From the NCBI GenBank assembly GCA_965218945.1, contig OZ244718.1:2232001-2296000 (forward strand): a stretch of 64,000 nucleotides of DNA. The letters are read 5' to 3'. The translations under genes were made by a program, and so were the position numbers. The notes beneath the pieces are model-generated. The model was not told the DNA's origin. It saw nothing but the letters and a program-made list of their open reading frames with translations, and searched no databases. How positions within the stretch are numbered: the stretch's first letter is position 1; the number at the start of each line of letters is the position of its first letter. This document shows positions 9,171-17,128 of this stretch, one piece after another. Source of the DNA: DAOUJW01 sp965218945 (lineage in GTDB: Bacteria; Chloroflexota; Dehalococcoidia; Lucifugimonadales; UBA2985).

Positions 9171-9394
9171 ACAGCAAGGATCTCGTCACGAACGAAGTGT
9201 AGGCGGATTATCCCAGGGCGCTTCATCGTTTCGTCGAAGTAACACTCCACCGCCTCTCTGACATTTCTGCGAAGCTCCTCAACAGATTCGCCTTCGGTGT
9301 GGATTCCGTATCCCAATGCACTGGCCGAGTACCCGCCGTCCACCTCGTCCTCGTTAACTTCAAATATGATTTCCGAGATATTGTCGGATGTCAT
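9167..9394 (-). CDS. hicB: HicB-like antitoxin
   Basis: A 75-residue protein with the partial RNase-H-like fold of HicB antitoxins: a two-strand start (ISEIIFEVNEDE), the GYSASALGYGIHTEGES hairpin, then the helix VEELRRNVREAVECYF. It lacks the C-terminal DNA-binding extension of longer HicB proteins, so any autoregulation would need a partner. GAGGAGGG lies just upstream of the ATG. Its stop overlaps the start of the hicA remnant, giving order hicB-hicA. With the toxin broken, the antitoxin may be a relic. Confidence 0.75.
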   Translation of the reverse strand: MTSDNISEIIFEVNEDEVDGGYSASALGYGIHTEGESVEELRRNVREAVECYFDETMKRPGIIRLHFVRDEILAV

Positions 9395-9577
9395 AAGTCC
9401 CTCCTCTCAATATGCGGCGGACTCCGGCGTTGCCATTACTTTCCTTACCTGGATATGTGTGTTCATGTTACATGGCGCCGCCTGGAGGGTCAAACCTCTG
9501 AGTCAACTTGAAGACGCGCAGCCTTGATTTGCGCTCCGCAGGTGGTGGGAAGCGGCTGGTTTCCGGGTAAAAGGAAA

Positions 9578-9669
9578 GCCCCGAAGCTTGTTGGTCTGAG
9601 ACCAATCCCGGTGGACCAGCCGGGAGCTTCGGGGCCGGTGCCTGCTGGTATTCCGTAAGCGGATACCAG
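9578..9669 (-). ncRNA. Candidate structured RNA / attenuator-like element
   Basis: A nested set of inverted repeats. An 11-bp perfect stem (9578-9588 with 9625-9635) encloses two hairpins (9591-9605, 6 bp with TGA loop; 9607-9624, 5 bp). Next to it is a fourth hairpin (9645-9669, about 10 bp with one bulge). Read on the - strand, the large stem is followed by TTTCCTTTT, as in an intrinsic terminator. It lies about 180 nt upstream of hicB and downstream of a 14-codon ORF with a very strong SD. No known RNA family was recognised. Strand and function are inferred. Confidence 0.4.
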
Positions 9670-9693
9670 AGCGCCTGTTGTGTCCATATCCGG

Positions 9694-9738
9694 TTACGCT
9701 ACAGACACCTCACCAACAGTCCGTTTATCAGGTAACAA
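9694..9738 (-). CDS. Possible 14-codon leader peptide
   Basis: TTG start (9738) followed by LPDKRTVGEVSVA and TAA. The full SD AAAGGAGGTGATC, complementary to the 16S 3' end, ends about 10 nt before it. It is immediately followed on the same strand by the structured element at 9578-9669. Too short to judge by coding statistics; proposed only because of the exceptional SD. Confidence 0.25.
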   Translation of the reverse strand: MLPDKRTVGEVSVA

Positions 9739-9741
9739 AAT

Positions 9742-10065
9742 ATGATCACCTCCTTTCTTAGTGTACCCATACCTTACACCCTGTTTAGCCATATACGCAA
9801 TACCTTTTTGAATCCATTGTGGTTTTTCTTTCTGCGCCGACGTCCCGGTGGAGTTTCAGTCTACCTCACTATCTTGCATACTCAACTAAGGACCGACGGG
9901 AGGGGATACGCAGAAATAATACTTCCGGAACCCAACTGGTACGCCCTGATCATCAGGTACACAGGTCACGATGAGGCGCTGTACATGGAGGAGCTGGAGC
10001 CTGACAAGACCTACGTGTACAGAGCCTACTCATTCGAGAGGCATCGGAGCCTTGCGGGCGGCTAG
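9742..10065 (+). CDS. Doubtful hypothetical protein; only the C-terminal part looks coding
   Basis: An open frame of 107 codons. The first 45 codons are AT-rich and look non-coding. From about 9890 the codons have the GC-rich third positions of neighbouring genes and read like protein (YAEIILPEPNWYALI, EELEPDKTYVYRAYSFER). I see no SD and no recognised domain. The coding-like end may be a fragment of an older gene whose 5' part was lost; a TTG near 9880 is another possible start. Confidence 0.3.
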   Translation: MITSFLSVPIPYTLFSHIRNTFLNPLWFFFLRRRPGGVSVYLTILHTQLRTDGRGYAEIILPEPNWYALIIRYTGHDEALYMEELEPDKTYVYRAYSFERHRSLAGG

Positions 10066-10112
10066 GTAGGCACACTGGGCAACGTCCTGCTTCAGGAGTG
10101 AGCCTGGACGGC

Positions 10113-10538
10113 CTATACCAGCATGTCGAGCAGGCCGTCCGGGAACAGCGATGCCCTGCCCTCGGTGAACTCCGTTAGCGAGACCCACTCCACCCGGAAC
10201 GCCTGTCCACCCTCGTCTCCCTGTATGGAAGACATCCCGTACAGGGAGCCGTCCACCAGGTCCGCCTCGTAGACAATTACCAGTTCGTGCTGGGGTACGT
10301 CGTAAAGGGTGTAGAAGTTCTCGATTACGCCCAGGTATCGAGGGTCGGTGATTTCAACCTGGATCTCTTCCTGGAGTTCCCGCCTTATCGCCTGGCGGCT
10401 GTGCTCCCCGAAGTTGATTTCGCCGCCCAAAGGCCGGTAGAAGACGCCCTTGCTGCCGGCATAGCCGGGGGCCGCGAGGATCCGGTCCTGATGCCGGATG
10501 ACGCATATGGTCGAGGTCCTGATACGTCCTTCTTCCAT
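10113..10538 (-). CDS. Nudix hydrolase
   Basis: A 141-residue protein with a Nudix box at residues 39-61: G39, x5, E45, x7, R53-E54-L55-Q56-E57-E58, then I-Q-V where the consensus has x-G-U. The Mg2+-binding REUxEE core is intact, so hydrolysis of a nucleoside diphosphate linked to another moiety is likely; the substrate is not readable. Start ATG. It lies 80 nt from the end of the FrnE-like gene on the same strand, so co-transcription with that redox gene is possible. Confidence 0.85.
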   Translation of the reverse strand: MEEGRIRTSTICVIRHQDRILAAPGYAGSKGVFYRPLGGEINFGEHSRQAIRRELQEEIQVEITDPRYLGVIENFYTLYDVPQHELVIVYEADLVDGSLYGMSSIQGDEGGQAFRVEWVSLTEFTEGRASLFPDGLLDMLV

Positions 10539-10617
10539 AGACTACCGCCATTTTGGGCGCGCATATCCGGTGCGCCGGTCGGAGGTGTAGCTTCAGCGGC
10601 TTGTGCCTTCTGCCTGC

Positions 10618-11265
10618 TTAGCCCTCGCCGCCGGCCGTTTCCTTCTGAACAAGCTCCGCCACCTGCTTGAAGACGTCGTAGGGCTGCGCGCCGGAGAAGA
10701 AGTAGCGCCCCATGATGAAGGACGGGATGCCTCGGACGCCGATGGCAAGGGCCTCATCGTACTGGGCCTTTGCCTGGGGAGTGTAGTAGCCGGAGTCGAG
10801 TCGCTCCTTCATCTCCTGGGCGTCCAGCCCCACCTGCTTGCCGATATCCTGAAGCACCGACAGTTCGCCCAGGTTTACGCCCTCCTCCCAGAACACCTTG
10901 TAGCAGGCCTTGTGGAATGGTTCGAAGAGGCCCTTGTCCTTGGCGAACTCGGAGGCCTCGAAAGAGAGGGCGCTGTTTGGCGTGATGGGAGAGCGTCTCA
11001 TGACAAGACCGGCGTCGATTGCGGCTTCACCCAAATTCCCGGACAGCAGGGAACCCGGCTCCGCGCCGTCCCTGGGCTTCCGCACGATGCCCTCAGGCGG
11101 CGTGTCGGGCCGCAGGTAGAAGGTCTTGTAGTTTATCTCCAGTGGAAAGTCCTGCTCCAATTGCTCGAGCCTGGCCAGGCCGACGTAGCACCAGGGTCAT
11201 ATGTAGTCGTACCAAACCGTTACAGGAATTATTCCGTTTTCTGTGCCGTGCTCGTAAGTGGTCAT
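10618..11265 (-). CDS. FrnE/DsbA-family thiol oxidoreductase, probable selenoprotein (UGA = Sec at the active site)
   Basis: Read from ATG 11265 (AAGGAG SD, 5 nt spacing) to 10618, the frame holds one internal TGA at 11199-11197, codon 23 of 215. The context is VWYDYI-(TGA)-PWCYVGLARLEQ. FrnE-type DsbA proteins have DxxCPWC here, so TGA replaces the N-terminal catalytic Cys and gives a UPWC redox motif. The rest is intact thioredoxin-fold/helical-insert sequence: LRPDTPPEG, AKDKGLFEPFHKACYKVFWEEG and the cis-Pro segment GVRGIPSFIMG near the C-terminus. A hairpin with a G-starting loop sits 21 nt after the TGA, as bacterial SECIS elements do. No signal peptide, so a cytoplasmic redox or detoxification role is likely. 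The alternative is a Cys-to-stop mutation or a read error. Confidence 0.75.
11168..11181 (-). promoter_or_regulatory. Candidate bacterial SECIS hairpin
   Basis: In the mRNA, nt 16-20 after the UGA (GGCCU) pair with nt 25-29 (AGGCU) around the loop GGCC. This is five pairs including one G-U. The apical loop begins with G at +21. Bacterial SECIS elements need a small loop with an early G, 16-37 nt after the UGA (established rule). The stem is short, and an overlapping alternative CCUGG/CCAGG pairing exists. Confidence 0.5.
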
Positions 11266-11632
11266 GCTATCTCCTTGCGGGGCATTGGCGCCGGAGGGGG
11301 TGGGGGCTTTGCCCGGAATATTCGCCCGAAACGACGATGACCCTATTCTAGCTTACCTGCGACGCATTTGCCAGTTGTTGTATTTAGGTAATGTGGATGG
11401 ACCGAAGAGGGTAGACAGATATGTATTCTGTGTGGCTTCCGCTTGCTCTGGACATTTTTTCCCGTTTACAGGTTGTGCTTTCGGTGATACCCTCCATACT
11501 TGGTGGCTGTCTTGCCGCCAAACTTGGGGTGAGCTTCTGATAGATGGGAATCCGGGCGTAGATGAGTAACAGACCCCGCATTTCGCCAGCGAGCGGCATT
11601 GACAGCGCGCCAAGCACAGAAAGCCGGGTTTT
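11266..11632. other. Intergenic stretch, no feature recognised
   Basis: About 370 nt between the divergent FrnE-like and MFS genes. Contains short pyrimidine-rich runs but no convincing gene, RNA or repeat. Confidence 0.35.
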
Positions 11633-12898
11633 ATGAGGAAGAGGATATTCTACGGATGGTACATCGTGGCCGGCAGCGTCGCGATGAACTTCTACCTATC
11701 GGTTGTCTTCTTCCAGGGCTTCCAGGTCTTCTTTCTTCCAATCCTCAACGAGTTCGGCTGGACACGCGCTCTGACGTCCGGGGCCTTCTCCCTGCGCCAG
11801 CTGGAGTCCGGCATTCTGGCTCCTGTCATCGGGTTCCTGGTGGACCGGTGGGGGCCGCGTGTCATAATTCTGCTGGGCGTGATCATTGGCGGCGCGGGGA
11901 TGATAGGTATGGCCTACATCAACTCGGTGTGGTCGTTCTACGTGGTGTTCATGGTGGCATCCCTGGGAGTGAGCGGCGCATCCCACGGAGTCTCCTGGTC
12001 GGTGGCTGTGGCCAACTGGTTCAATCGATTGCGAGGGCGCGCTCTTGGTATAGCGATGCTTGGGCCAGTGGTGGGCGGCCCCTTCGTCGTGTCGGTGGCG
12101 GTACTGGAGGGGTGGTTGGGATGGCGCGTGTCGATGCTGCTGTTGGGCGTCGGCGTATGGATTGTGGGAATACCACTGAGCCTGCTGGCTCGCTCCTTCC
12201 CAGAGAAGTACGGCTACCTCCCGGACGGCGATACGCGCGGAGGCGCCAACGACGATGATTATGAAGACGAGAACTTTGAAGGCATCGGCGTTAAGGAGGC
12301 GGTGCGCACCCGTAACTTCTGGGTTATCACGGTGCTCTTCGGGGCGCAGTTCATAGGAATCAGTGGCCTCTTCGTGCATCTCATACCGCTGCTCCAGGAC
12401 CTCAACTACAGTGCGTCGCAGGCGGCGGGAATCCTGGGGCTTGTATTCCTGCTGAGCGGCATCGGGCGTATAGGCGCCGGGACCCTGGCGGACACGGTCG
12501 ATTACCGACTGGTAATGTCAGTCCTGATAGTCTTCCAGCTTGTTGCTCTTATGCTGCTGACACTCGTCAGCGGTCCCTCCGATTTCTGGCTGGTGGTCCT
12601 ATACTCGTTCCTCTTCGGGGTCGGCTTCGGCGGCGCGATTCCCCTGCGGCCGTTCCTAATCATGCAAATCTTCGGCTCGCGGTCTTTCGGAGCCCTTCAG
12701 GGACTGGTGCAGGGCGGCGCTATCGGCGCGGGCATGGCCGGACCCGTATTCTACGGCTGGATATTCGATTCAAGGGAGTCCTACAACATCGCCATCTACG
12801 CCACCATCGCGATCACAACGCCGGCGCTGCCCCTCCTGTACCTCCTCCCGAGACCGAGGCTGGTGGGGAAATGGTCCACCGCGGCGGTCGGACACTGA
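11633..12898 (+). CDS. MFS transporter, OFA/monocarboxylate-like (paralog 2)
   Basis: A 421-residue, 12-helix carrier starting RKRIFYGWYIVAGSVAMNF. Typical marks are FGWTRALTSGAFSLRQLESGI, VDRWGPRV between helices 2 and 3, FNRLRGRALGIA, and a charged central loop with an acidic DDDYEDENFEG run (about residues 200-220). The late GSRSFGALQGL block is shared with the other two carriers at 6343 and 14890. It is the most divergent of the three. Likely imports or exchanges a carboxylate; substrate unknown. The ATG has only a weak upstream SD. Confidence 0.85.
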   Translation: MRKRIFYGWYIVAGSVAMNFYLSVVFFQGFQVFFLPILNEFGWTRALTSGAFSLRQLESGILAPVIGFLVDRWGPRVIILLGVIIGGAGMIGMAYINSVWSFYVVFMVASLGVSGASHGVSWSVAVANWFNRLRGRALGIAMLGPVVGGPFVVSVAVLEGWLGWRVSMLLLGVGVWIVGIPLSLLARSFPEKYGYLPDGDTRGGANDDDYEDENFEGIGVKEAVRTRNFWVITVLFGAQFIGISGLFVHLIPLLQDLNYSASQAAGILGLVFLLSGIGRIGAGTLADTVDYRLVMSVLIVFQLVALMLLTLVSGPSDFWLVVLYSFLFGVGFGGAIPLRPFLIMQIFGSRSFGALQGLVQGGAIGAGMAGPVFYGWIFDSRESYNIAIYATIAITTPALPLLYLLPRPRLVGKWSTAAVGH

Positions 12899-12984
12899 TT
12901 CCCGTCAGGCGTATGGCCAGGAACAAGACCTTGAACAACCTTGGCTGATACGCCCTCTTCCCGTATCGGAGTATGAGGCAAGCT

Positions 12985-13440
12985 CTGACTCTCCCCCTGA
13001 ATGGAGACCTTTGCATAACCCATAGCGTCATCCCGCAAGAATTGCCCCACCGTCATTCCTGCGGAAGCAGGAATCTAAAAACGCTGTCTGCAACGCTACG
13101 ATGTCTTGGAAGAGGGGCCTTAGATTCCCGTTTGCAGAGACCTTTGGGTAACTCATTTGTCGGGACGCAGAACCTCTTCCCCATCGAGGGGGAAGATTGA
13201 GATGGGGGTGAATCGTGTGTGGACACACTGCTTGTTTGCCCCCATCCTGACCTTCCCCCGCTTGCGGGGGAAGGGATTTAGGATTACGCAAAGGTCTCTT
13301 TTCACGGGAATGACGGAGAAGATAGCCTCTTCTAGTAGATACACCGGAGTTATGCAAAGGTCTCCTGAAGGGGGCGAGAATACCCCTTCCCCAGAGGCGG
13401 GGGAAGGTTGGGATGGGGGAGACGGATAGACAAGCAAATG
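12985..13440. repeat. Cluster of REP/MITE-like inverted repeats
   Basis: Non-coding region packed with palindromes: ATTCCTGC-ggaa-GCAGGAAT (13055-13074), CCTTCCCCC-gcttgc-GGGGGAAGG (about 13252-13275), and further G/C-run hairpins near 13172-13200 and 13384-13415. The motif GGAGACCTTTGCATAAC (about 13004-13020) recurs inverted near 13348-13365, so the whole block may be a nested miniature element of about 360 bp. Confidence 0.6.
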
Positions 13441-13453
13441 TCTCTGGAAAAGT

Positions 13454-13481
13454 AGAGAGGGCTTCGATTGAAGCCCTCTCT
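13454..13481 (-). terminator. Terminator of the - strand ACAD gene
   Basis: Perfect 12-bp stem AGAGAGGGCTTC / GAAGCCCTCTCT with a 4-nt loop. On the - strand it is followed by ACTTTTCC. It lies 26 nt past the stop of the ACAD gene. Confidence 0.7.
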
Positions 13482-13506
13482 GCATTGCAAGCCTGACGGT
13501 TGAAGC

Positions 13507-14724
13507 CTAGCCGGTGCCGGTAGTCGACGGCGTCGGCGCGGGCCTCTCTTGGGTGCGGCTGATGCCAATGCGCCGCGCCAGCACCACCTTCGCTATGTTG
13601 GTGCTGCCTCCGGCATGGCGCTGGCCGGCCGCGCCACGCTGCCTGACCTCCTGAGCGCCTCCGAATGGTGCGCCGGGCTCCTCGGTGTTGAGGAAGGTAT
13701 ACAGGCCCATGATGTCCCTCACACGTCTGGCATTGCGCAGCCCGGACTCCCGGCTATGGACGTTGGCCATGTTGCCTTCGTACCTGATCTCCCTCTTCTC
13801 CTGGTACATCCAGTGAGTGCGCTTGGCCAGCAGGCCTTGCACGTGGGATTCTATGTAGGCGTCCATGGTCTCTTGCTGTAGGACTGGGTCGCTGCCCAGC
13901 GTACCTGCGTCGTTCTTGGCTTCCCTCACGAATGTCATCAGGTCGTCCAATGTCTCGTCGCTGGCGAAAGACCGGCCTCCGCCTCCGTGCTCGAACTCCA
14001 GGTGCGTTCCCAGCACCTGCCAGCCCTGGTGGTCGCCGCCGATGAGGTGGTCTCCAGACAAGCGGACGTTATCCAAGAAGATAGCCCGCTTCCTACCGCC
14101 CACCAGCAAACCCATTTCCTTGATATCAATGCCCTCGGAGGGGATGTCGATGACGAAGTAGCCCAGGTTCCGATGGCGGGGCGCGTCCGGGTCCGTCATC
14201 AGCGGGCCTACCATCATCTCGGCGTCCTCGTAGCCTCCAATGAAGACGTTGGAGCCGTTGAGGACCCAGTCGTCGCCGTCCCGGGTGGCCCGGCTCTGGT
14301 AGTCGGCGATGTCCGCGCCGGAGTGGGGCTCAGTCAGCTTCTGCCACGTTACCTTCTCGCCGGTCAGAAGAGGGCGGAGGTACTTCTGCTTCTGCTCCTC
14401 GGTGCCCCAGACCAGGATGGTGGGAAAGACCTGGGTGCTGCTGAACCGCCGGACGGCCCTGGCCTTTGCGAACTCCTCGTCGATGATGGTCTCGTGGTCG
14501 CCGGTCAGCCCGCCGCCACCGTACTCCTTGGGATAGGTCGGCTCAAGCCAGCCCTTCTCCGCCATCTCCTTGTGCTTCTCCCGCCAGAACCAGTACTGCT
14601 CCGCGGTGAAGTGCTTCTGGTCTACCGGCTCCTGCATCTCTTCCGGGATGTTCTCTTCCAGCCATGCCCGCACTTCCTTGCGGAAGTCCTCCTGTTCCGG
14701 TGTATATGGCACTGCGAAGTCCAT
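13507..14724 (-). CDS. Acyl-CoA dehydrogenase family protein (paralog 1)
   Basis: A 405-residue flavoprotein dehydrogenase. The N-terminal helical domain begins MDFAVPYTPEQEDFRKEVR. The middle beta domain has the FAD-contact motif LTEPHSGADIADYQSRA with RDGDDWVLNGSNVFIGG. The C-terminal helical domain ends GGSTNIAKVVLARRIGIS. It is a close paralog of five other genes here (17960, 20809, 22091, 23367, 60318). The usual MCAD-type catalytic Glu (YEGT) is replaced by Gly (GGST); a Glu in LEFEHGG may serve instead (inference). AAGGAGG precedes the ATG by 7 nt. It would oxidise an acyl-CoA to the enoyl-CoA, passing electrons to an acceptor not encoded here. Confidence 0.88.
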   Translation of the reverse strand: MDFAVPYTPEQEDFRKEVRAWLEENIPEEMQEPVDQKHFTAEQYWFWREKHKEMAEKGWLEPTYPKEYGGGGLTGDHETIIDEEFAKARAVRRFSSTQVFPTILVWGTEEQKQKYLRPLLTGEKVTWQKLTEPHSGADIADYQSRATRDGDDWVLNGSNVFIGGYEDAEMMVGPLMTDPDAPRHRNLGYFVIDIPSEGIDIKEMGLLVGGRKRAIFLDNVRLSGDHLIGGDHQGWQVLGTHLEFEHGGGGRSFASDETLDDLMTFVREAKNDAGTLGSDPVLQQETMDAYIESHVQGLLAKRTHWMYQEKREIRYEGNMANVHSRESGLRNARRVRDIMGLYTFLNTEEPGAPFGGAQEVRQRGAAGQRHAGGSTNIAKVVLARRIGISRTQERPAPTPSTTGTG

Positions 14725-14773
14725 GTTCAGCCTCCTTGCTTCCTTATTTGCCGACTCACAGTTCTATAAATCA

Positions 14774-14802
14774 ATCATATTCGCCATTGACAGATGTGTC
14801 AA
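14774..14802 (-). promoter_or_regulatory. Sigma70-type promoter of the - strand ACAD gene
   Basis: On the - strand TTGACA (14802-14797), 17-nt spacer, TATGAT (14779-14774), 50 nt upstream of the ATG. Confidence 0.75.
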
Positions 14803-14889
14803 GGTTAGGTGTAATGGCTTGAACGATACGATTTCGCGCTATATGCAGGCGGCGCTGCTATCGATTACGTACAGTGCCCTGCGGGATGC

Positions 14890-16203
14890 TCAGGCCGCTT
14901 CAGCCGTCTGTGGCAGCTGCGGCGGTTTGGCGAGCAGGAGCAGAGGAATGGCGAGGGCGGCCACCGCCAGTATGATGTATATGGCAATCACGTAGGAATC
15001 GGTCATGTCAAATACCAAGCCCATGAGGACGGGCCCCAGCATTCCTCCGAACACGGAGACGGTCTGTGTGAGGCCCTGTATCGCCCCAAAACTCCTCGTG
15101 CCGAAGTAGGCGCTGATGATGTACCCCCGCGCAGGTATCATCCCGCCGAATGCGATCCCCCAGAAGAGGGCGAATGGGAATATCTGCCAGTACGCGGTCA
15201 CGTTTGCCATTATGAAGAAGGCAATTACCTGGCTGCCCATGATCGCGGCCATGACCAGCCGGCTGTTCCACATGTCGAAGGCGAACCCGCCGCCCAGTCG
15301 TCCGATGGCGCTGAGGAGGGTGAACGCGCCCAGGACGGAGACGGCCTGGGCGGTGGAGAACCCGATGCTTTCAAAGTAGGGTATCAGGTGAATGTTCAGG
15401 GCGTTCGTGCCCATTGTCTGCGCTCCAAAGACCAGGCTCAGGAGCCAGAAGGAGGGGGTTGCCAGGGCTTGCTTGACCCCCAGGCTGCCTTCGCTGGACT
15501 CCTCCGCGGTCTTCCTAGCGGGCTGCGTCTCGCCCTCTGAGGCGTCTTTTGCCGGCTCCAGCTGGGTCTCGGGCTGGTCTCCGTCCGGGAGGTAGCCGTA
15601 GTCCTGGGGTCGGCCTCTGAACACCGTTGCAAGGGGTATGTTGATGATCCACACCGAGAGACCCAGCAAAATGAAGGCAGACCTCCATCCAAAGTTCTGC
15701 ACCAGCAGCACGGTTATGATCAGCATCGGCCCGCTCAGCACGGCGCCGCTGCCACCGATTCCCAGGGCGCGGCCCCGCAGCCGCCGGAACCACTGCACCA
15801 GCGCCCAGGTGCGCGGTATGCCCAGGGCCATGCTCTGGCCCAGGGATACCAGGAGAATGGAGGCGTAGAACATATATATGTTGTTCAGGAAGCTGAGGGA
15901 CATGATGCCCAGGCCGGTTATGAAACTGCCTATCAGCATTATCTTCCGGGGGCCGTAACGGTCCACCAGGAAGCCCTCTATGGGGGAGAGGATGCTGCCT
16001 TCGAGCCGCTCCAGGGCGAAGGCGCCGGACATCAGGGCGCGGCTCCAGCCGAAGTACATGGAGATGGGCGTGAAGAAGACCTGCTTGGCGTATACCCAGG
16101 AGACGCTTATCCAGAGGTGGATGCCCATCCCGGCCGCGACCATGTACCATCCGTAGAAGATACGCGGGCGGGCGCCGGTGCGCTGCTCAGCCTGCACGTC
16201 CAC
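14890..16203 (-). CDS. MFS transporter, OFA/monocarboxylate-like (paralog 3)
   Basis: A 437-residue, 12-helix carrier very similar to the one at 6343: RIFYGWYMVAAGMGIHLWIS, FFTPISMYFGWSRALMSGAF, RLEGSILSPIEGFLVDRYGP, FRRLRGRALGIGGSGAVLSG and a late RSFGAIQGLTQTVSVFGG block. The central cytoplasmic loop (residues 205-235) is Glu-rich. It lies upstream of the ACAD paralog at 13507 on the same strand, which has its own promoter. The pairing suggests uptake of a carboxylate later oxidised as a CoA ester; inference only. The GTG start at 16203 has a weak SD; the true start may be slightly different. Confidence 0.85.
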   Translation of the reverse strand: MDVQAEQRTGARPRIFYGWYMVAAGMGIHLWISVSWVYAKQVFFTPISMYFGWSRALMSGAFALERLEGSILSPIEGFLVDRYGPRKIMLIGSFITGLGIMSLSFLNNIYMFYASILLVSLGQSMALGIPRTWALVQWFRRLRGRALGIGGSGAVLSGPMLIITVLLVQNFGWRSAFILLGLSVWIINIPLATVFRGRPQDYGYLPDGDQPETQLEPAKDASEGETQPARKTAEESSEGSLGVKQALATPSFWLLSLVFGAQTMGTNALNIHLIPYFESIGFSTAQAVSVLGAFTLLSAIGRLGGGFAFDMWNSRLVMAAIMGSQVIAFFIMANVTAYWQIFPFALFWGIAFGGMIPARGYIISAYFGTRSFGAIQGLTQTVSVFGGMLGPVLMGLVFDMTDSYVIAIYIILAVAALAIPLLLLAKPPQLPQTAEAA

Positions 16204-16422
16204 CTCTGATTGGGAGCCTTTGCTGAATGTCCATGCTCCTCTTCAATCTTTTGGAGGAGCCATGTCAACCGGGGCTTCAGCCGGAAGGCTCCGGGCAACG
16301 TGGCGAAATGAGTCTTGACTCCTGTTTCGTAGACTACAAACTCGCCTCTTTTGTGTCAATAGCAGCGGTGGCGCGACGTGTCCGGTTTGCTGCGGAGCGG
16401 CGAGGGTGATATAGTCGCCTCT

Positions 16423-16626
16423 ATGCAAGGCAAGGAGTGCTGGACGTGGGCTAAAGCGGGTTCCGCCATCTTCTTAGCCATGCTGGTCATTGCTATATTG
16501 ATCGGTATCTTCAAGCCTCCTGACTGGCCCACCCTGTTTGCTCCTGTTGTCTTCGTAGGCGTTGGTCTCCCCTTCCTTTTATTTGGATGTCTCTTGACGG
16601 CGCTGTGCCGCCTTGGCCGGCTCTAA
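16423..16626 (+). CDS. Small two-helix membrane protein, uncertain
   Basis: About 67 residues from ATG 16423 (MQGKECWTWAKAG). There are two hydrophobic stretches, FLAMLVIAILIGIF and LFAPVVFVGVGLPFLLFGCLL, separated by KPPDWPT. No recognised family and no good SD. The frame stays open 45 nt upstream. It could be a small membrane protein or chance; it sits alone between the MFS gene and the HEPN-like gene. Confidence 0.35.
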   Translation: MQGKECWTWAKAGSAIFLAMLVIAILIGIFKPPDWPTLFAPVVFVGVGLPFLLFGCLLTALCRLGRL

Positions 16627-16748
16627 AGAGCGTAGCCGTTGCGGGATTCACATGGCAAAACAAAGTATTTACAATTGACCTGAACATTGGGAAGACGCCC
16701 AGGCTGTAGGGCATTTTCATGTTGTACTCAAGATAGGGAGGTTTGCAA

Positions 16749-17111
16749 TTGGTTCAGCAACTCACGTATCGTCAACAGAGCCGGGAATGCCTCCGACAGG
16801 CGTTTTGGGCACGCCAACACGGAGCCGTCCGCGAAGCCTCAGAGAAGGGTTGGGGGGCGGCTTCACAGATGTTGAAGGCCGTTGCAGATCAGCGGGGTTT
16901 GGAACATTCTAGTCCCGCAGATATGCGGTCTGCGGCCTTCAGACTCAGCAGGGAACTCGGCGTTCGCGAGATTCGGCAGATGTGGCTTATCGCCGACAAT
17001 TTGCCCGTCAAGTGCTACAAGGGCGAGTTGGCCTTTATGGACGTTCACCTAGCGATCGAGCAGATCGAGGCACTCGTGGATACGCTCGAAGCCCTGCTTC
17101 CGGTCGAATAA
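16749..17111 (+). CDS. HEPN/PaREP1-like small helical protein
   Basis: About 120 residues, all helical. The core block, a helix followed by SEKGWGAASQMLKAVADQRG, resembles PaREP1/HEPN proteins, in which the segment ends in a nucleotide- or RNA-processing fold. Later helices (AAFRLSREL, VDTLEALLP) complete a four-helix bundle. TTG 16749 is preferred, 8 nt after AGGGAGG; a TTG two codons earlier is too close to the SD. No nucleotidyltransferase partner (MNT) is adjacent, so a toxin role is not supported. It ends 17 nt before the IS6-like insertion. Confidence 0.55.
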   Translation: MVQQLTYRQQSRECLRQAFWARQHGAVREASEKGWGAASQMLKAVADQRGLEHSSPADMRSAAFRLSRELGVREIRQMWLIADNLPVKCYKGELAFMDVHLAIEQIEALVDTLEALLPVE

Positions 17112-17128
17112 GGGCGGACTCTTTACTT

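Noticed and set aside
8994..9394. A functional hicBA toxin-antitoxin operon
   Set aside because: HicA lacks its C-terminal half after codon 39, so the toxin is very unlikely to work.
9744..9758. A 16S rRNA gene end on the + strand
   Set aside because: Only the last 15 bases match; the preceding sequence is not 16S. Treated as an SD on the - strand or a mimic.
16749..17111. HEPN/MNT toxin-antitoxin pair
   Set aside because: No nucleotidyltransferase neighbour is present, so only the HEPN-like protein is called.
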